Assembly (NCBI GenBank): GCA_948144175.1 | Contig: CANXME010002538.1 | Span: 1,021,501-1,085,500, forward strand | DNA length: 64,000 nt | Direction of reading: 5' to 3' | Source: Closterium sp. NIES-65 | Taxonomy: Eukaryota; Streptophyta; Zygnematophyceae; Desmidiales; Closteriaceae | Part shown: one piece after another, positions 60,751-64,000 of the stretch | Position numbering within the stretch: the stretch's first letter is position 1 | Layout of the letters: each line of letters begins with the position of its first letter | Notes under the pieces: model-generated | Told to the model about the DNA's origin: nothing | Seen by the model: the letters and a program-made list of their open reading frames with translations, nothing else | The model's database searches: none | Made by a program: the position numbers and the translations under genes

Positions 60751-61853
60751 TGGGTGGCGTGAGATACACCCTGCTTGACAAGATAGTCCTCGAGAGCACG
60801 GCGTGCGTTGCCCATATCAGCTTCCGCAACCCAACTGTCCTCAGTGGGGTCGTATCCCTTCCAGCGTATCAGGAACTCGAGGGTCTTGCCGCCGCGGCGT
60901 CGATGAGAAAGAACGCGCTCCACTTCATATTCAGGTTCATCCTGGATGAGAACACGAGGAGGTGGCGGTAGCTGCCGTCCCTGGAACTGTTGGTTGGGGT
61001 CCTTGTAGGGCTTCAGTAGCTGGACATGGAAAGCGTTGTGAAGCTTCCATGCATCTGGTAAGTGCAAGCGGAATGTAACTGGTGTCACCTGTGTCTCAAC
61101 GAGGAAAGGACCACAGAATCGAGGCCGGAGTTTGGATGGGAGGTGAGACAGGTTCAAGTTGCGCATGTCAAGAAGCACCTGATCTCCGACTGCTATTGAG
61201 TGATCTCGTCGCTGACGATCGGCATACTGCTTCTGGGAGTTCTGCATCGTGGTGAGACGTCGCTGAGTCTGCTCCCATAGCTGTTGCATGGTTGTGATGA
61301 AGTCGTGTGCGGCTTGGACATGTGCCGGTGTGGTTGGCTGCTGCGGTGTGAGTGGTTCCCGTCCGTAACACAGGAAGAAAGGAGTTTTCCCTGTGGCCGC
61401 ATGTGACGCGTTGTTGTAAGCAAACTCTAGGGTCGGTAACTGTGTGTCCCAGTGGCCGACGTCGTCCTTGCAAGCTGTGCGCAGTAACTGTTCAACCACT
61501 TGATAAGGTCGCTCTGTCTGTCCGTTAGTCTGTAGGTGGTATGCTGAGGACATCGCCAGTTTAGTCCCCAATAATCCCATGAGCTCCTTCCAGAACTTAC
61601 TAGTGAATTTGGGGTCTCTGTCTGAGATGAGTGTAGCGGGGATGCCGTGGATGGTGATGATGCAGTCGAAGAAGAGGCGAGCAGTTGCTTCGGCTGTAGC
61701 TGTGGCGTTGGTCGGAATGAAGTGACCCATTTTGGAGAACTTATCGATTACGACGAGGATGGAATCATGTCCTCCTGAGGTTGAAGGGAGTCCTGTGATG
61801 AAGTCGAGGCTAACGACCTGCCATGGCTGCTCCGGTACAGGTAGAGGCTGAAG
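60744..61853 (-). CDS. RE12 integrase core and chromodomain, open
   Basis: Minus strand. VVSLDFITGLPSTSGGHDS (first Asp), VIDKFSKMGHFIPT, LISDRDPKFTSKFW (second Asp) and NGQTERPYQVVEQLL (Glu) are intact. FAYNNASHAATGKTPFFLCYG and the GPFxVxxQVTPVTFRLHLP-type module follow, then the chromodomain with YEVERVLSHRRR and LEFLIRWKGYDPTEDSWV, ending ATQL and stop at 60744. All integrase catalytic residues are present. Chromodomain aromatic residues are typical of plant chromoviruses. A stop at 61854 cuts it from the zinc domain. Confidence 0.88.
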   Translation of the reverse strand, partial: LQPLPVPEQPWQVVSLDFITGLPSTSGGHDSILVVIDKFSKMGHFIPTNATATAEATARLFFDCIITIHGIPATLISDRDPKFTSKFWKELMGLLGTKLAMSSAYHLQTNGQTERPYQVVEQLLRTACKDDVGHWDTQLPTLEFAYNNASHAATGKTPFFLCYGREPLTPQQPTTPAHVQAAHDFITTMQQLWEQTQRRLTTMQNSQKQYADRQRRDHSIAVGDQVLLDMRNLNLSHLPSKLRPRFCGPFLVETQVTPVTFRLHLPDAWKLHNAFHVQLLKPYKDPNQQFQGRQLPPPPRVLIQDEPEYEVERVLSHRRRGGKTLEFLIRWKGYDPTEDSWVAEADMGNARRALEDYLVKQGVSHATQL

Positions 61854-62339
61854 TTACCTTGCTTTCTTCTGCTTGCTGCTCTTCATCCGCTGGCACGTGT
61901 CGCAAGAGATGACGAACTGCTGCACGTCTGCTGCCATCTCGGGCCAGTAGTAATACTTTTCTATGCCCGCTAACGTCTTGTTGCTTCCGAAATGTCCCGC
62001 GTATGGTACGTCGTGAAACTCCTCCAAGAGAATCTGCCGTAGCGGGGCGTAATCAGGAACCCAAATCTTCCCTGAACCCTTACTTACAGCTAAGTCTTTC
62101 TCCCATTGTAACAGCTTCTGTTTCTCTGCCGTTGCAATCTCGCCGTCCACGGAGTACCCATGTTGGAATAGACCCTTGAGCAGAGGGTTCATCCCGTCGA
62201 GTTGGATGCCTGCTACATGTCCTGGGCGGCTCAATGCGTCTGCTTTGTTGTGTAGCCCGGGTTTGTAGATGATGTCGTAGTGAAAGTGGGTCTCCAAGAG
62301 GTCCATCCACCGCACCTGTCGTCGTGAGAGTGTTGGCTT
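61854..62339 (-). pseudogene. RE12 RNase H tail and integrase zinc domain
   Basis: VRWMDLLETHFHYDIIYKPGLHNKADALSRP is the RNase H end. YAPLRQILLEEFHDVPYAGHFGSNKTLAGIEKYYYWPEM and CDTCQRMKSSKQKKAR form the HHCC zinc-binding domain. It ends at a stop at 61854. A frame change at about 62339 separates it from the RNase H start. Confidence 0.85.
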
Positions 62340-62730
62340 TTACTTCAGGTGTTTGAGACTGCAGTGGTCAGTATAGACTGTAGTCTTGGCTCCTTCGAGA
62401 TAGCACCTCCACGCCTTGAAGGCTACGACTATGGCTAAGGCTTCGTTGTTGTGAATGGGGTAGTTCAATTCTGCTCCGTGCAATTTCTTACTGAGGTAGG
62501 CGATAGGCTGTAAACCGTTCCCGTGATCCTGCATCAGTACTGCTCCGACTGCCTGGTTACTCGCGTCAGCTTCAACTACGTAGTCCTTCTCGGGGTCTGG
62601 TAGGATGAGTACCGGGGCTGTGGTCAGTGCGGTCTGTAGCTGCTCCATGGCTTGCTGATGAGGAGTATCCCATTTGAAGGGTGTATCCTTTTTCAGGAGG
62701 TCGGTCAGTAGCGCTGCAATCTTAGCGTAC
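62340..62730 (-). pseudogene. RE12 RNase H, N-terminal part
   Basis: YAKIAALLTDLLKKDTPFKWD (thumb end) leads to MEQLQTALTTAPVLILPD, YVVEADASNQAVGAVLMQ (DASxxAxGAVL motif), PIAYLSKKLHGAELNYPIHNNEALAIV and VYTDHCSLKHLK, then a stop at 62340. The first Asp of RNase H and the Glu in NNEALAI are kept. Confidence 0.85.
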
Positions 62731-63188
62731 TGTGGATGGGCGGATCAGTTGTCTGTCCAGTAGATACTCTATCTGTTTCTTCATGTCTGTCAGTTCGGTC
62801 GGACTTAGTCGGTATGGTGCACGTGAGACGGGTTTCACACCTGGTTCCTCCACGATCTCATGCTCGTGGGTGCGTGCAGGGGGTACGCCTGCAGGTAGGT
62901 CTTCGGGCATTATATCCTTGTACTGCTCCAAGACCTCCTTCACTGCTGCAGGTAGCTCCGAGCTCGGCTTCTCCTCCTCTGCTGCTGCCATAACCAGTGC
63001 TAGGTAACCCGTGTTACTCTCGTTCACCGTCTGTTCGAACCGTGCGAGTGTCGTTTCAGGTACGTCCCCTGTATCCGTCCAGCTTCGCAGTGCGATCCGC
63101 TTCCCGTTGTTGTAGATGCACACCTTGCTGTTGACCCAATCGATCTCGGGGTTGAACCGCTTCAGGAAATCTCGCCCCAAGATGAAAT
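62722..63188 (-). pseudogene. RE12 protease tail and RT entry; RT core deleted
   Basis: GRDFLKRFNPEIDWVNSKVCIY (protease end), a linker, VLEQYKDIMPEDLPAGVPP, HEHEIVEEPGVKPVSRAPYRLSPTELTDMKK and LDRQLIRPST. At about 62730 it jumps to YAKIAALLTD. The fingers and palm, including FSKIDL and YLDD motifs (about 170-200 residues), are gone. Confidence 0.85.
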
Positions 63189-64000
63189 CTAACCCTTTGA
63201 TGTTGGTGACTGGCAGCTTCGGTTTCCACCTTCACGCACCAATATGCAGCTGTAGTGATGTTTCGCCGTGGATGGGAAGCTTCGTACCGTCCACCATGGT
63301 TGCTGAAAACTGGGTCTCCTCCGCCTTCTCTCCAATTTTCTCCAATGCTCCGCGGTCACACACTGAGTGAGATGCACCGCTGTCCACCAGTGCCTGGAGG
63401 CGTCGCCCATTGCATAACACCTCGAGGAGTAGTGGTTTCTGCTGCGCTGAGTAGCCAAAGAGGGTCTCATTAATATGATCATAGGGTACAGTAAAATGAA
63501 TACCTTCCTTGTTTCCTATACCCGACTCAGCACTTTCCAACTTCACCTGGGGGGTAGGAGGATTTTTCCGAGTCTTGTATATCTTTTCCTGAGCCTGGAG
63601 TTTTCCTCTAAGTCGTTGTAGCTGTGTAGGCTTCACCTGTGGGCAATGGGGAGCCTTAACACTCTGCTGCGGGGAGAGAATATTAACACCACGGAACGCA
63701 CGACCCTTCTCTACGCTCCGTAATACTTTGCCCATATTTGCAGGTACCTGAATGACTTCTAAAGGCTTTTTTTTGGCCTCTAGTTCTCCCCTGAATTTTT
63801 CAAAGGCTTGAAAGCCACGAGAAGCGATATTTTTCGCTAGAGTATCTTTATAGGATACTTTTAACGAATTCTTACTTTCGTGGGAGTCCGGCTGGAGTTT
63901 CCCAGTCGGTGCAGAGTCTTTTTTCGCGGAGCCACCAATCGCCTCGGCGATTTCCCCTGATGCCGGCCGGTCGTGACGTTATATATTCGCGCCATCATTT
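63189..64000 (-). pseudogene. RE12 gag end and protease
   Basis: Open on the minus strand from about 63980 to TGA near 63230. It reads GEIAEAIGGSAKKDSAPT, RGFQAFEKFRGELEAKKKPL, PQQSVKAPHCPQVKPTQLQRLRGK, a charged linker, then GRRLQALVDSGASHSVCDRGALEKIG, the aspartic protease active site (63375-63400 region), and MVDGTKLPIHGETSLQLHIGA before the stop. The next residues, LPVTNIKGLDFILGRDF, are in the same frame. The gag N-terminus lies outside the window, and no CCHC knuckle is visible in this part. Confidence 0.8.

Larger units (their letters stand above)
60366..64000 (-). mobile_element. RE12: chromodomain Ty3/gypsy, 3' part, runs off the window
   Basis: Minus strand: gag end, protease, RT entry, (RT core deleted), RNase H, integrase, chromodomain, PPT, 3' LTR. 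Best-preserved gypsy here: integrase plus chromodomain is one open frame of 328 codons from its first ATG. Defects: stop near 63232, RT core deletion at about 62730, a frame change near 62339 and a stop at 61854. The 5' LTR and gag start lie beyond 64000. It may have inserted into an upstream intron of the prolyl 4-hydroxylase gene. Confidence 0.88.

Noticed and set aside
1-64000. tRNA, rRNA, or bacterial-style operons and ribosome-binding sites
   Set aside because: I found no tRNA cloverleaf or conserved rRNA blocks. All organisation is eukaryotic retrotransposon plus spliced exons.

Overview
This window looks like heterochromatic or intergenic DNA of a green-lineage eukaryote. It holds almost no host coding sequence and is packed with nested LTR retrotransposons. 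The elements have plant-style features: primer-binding sites matching the plant initiator tRNA-Met 3' end (TGGTATCAGAGC-like), Ty1/copia gag-PR-INT-RT-RH order, and chromodomain Ty3/gypsy elements. The only host gene I can recognise is a 3' part of a plant/algal-type prolyl 4-hydroxylase with a C-terminal ShK-like Cys domain. The GC-rich copia family with GGAEP repeats reminds me of streptophyte (desmid-like) algae, but that is an unverified recollection.

Layout. 1-1125 is featureless. 1126-1853 is a probable solo LTR. 1920-9621 is RE1, a short-LTR copia on the minus strand. 10175-10460 is a 5' remnant (RE0). 10559-28853 is RE2, a plus-strand copia of the same family with a perfect 5-bp target-site duplication (GGTAA). 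Its RNase H region is split by RE3 (17244-28245, TSD CTCCA), a sister copy carrying a 3.4-kb internal tandem duplication. About 30250-41371 is RE4, another sister copy without LTRs. It is split in its Gly-rich gag tract by RE5 (31530-37552, minus, 771-bp LTRs), a different copia lineage. RE5 has lost its integrase and most of its RT, and a solo LTR sits in the gap. RE4 is fused at 41371 to the 3' half of a third copia type (RE6, to about 46100), whose 3' LTR is itself interrupted by a second solo LTR.

46191-53815 is RE7, a chromodomain gypsy on the minus strand. It is interrupted by RE8 (49496-52288, TSD AACCG), a non-coding copia derivative whose 3' LTR is interrupted by RE9 (50993-52201, TSD AGTGA). 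RE7 abuts RE10 (53816-55815), a short-LTR copia fragment that carries a 149-bp insert with a 7-bp duplication. RE11 (56387-58237) is a small non-autonomous LTR element whose 5' LTR holds a 482-bp inverted-repeat element. 58291-59206 holds the prolyl 4-hydroxylase 3' exons. 60366-64000 is the 3' part of RE12, a second chromodomain gypsy that runs off the window.

No element is intact: every pol has stops, frameshifts, deletions or altered catalytic residues. The most unusual material is the short-LTR copia family (RE0-RE4, RE8-RE10). It has LTRs of only about 120-177 bp on elements 7 kb or longer, tandem-repeat arrays in three places (leader, gag, INT-RT spacer), and a conserved C-X13-C-X3-H-X4-C motif where a CCHC knuckle is expected.
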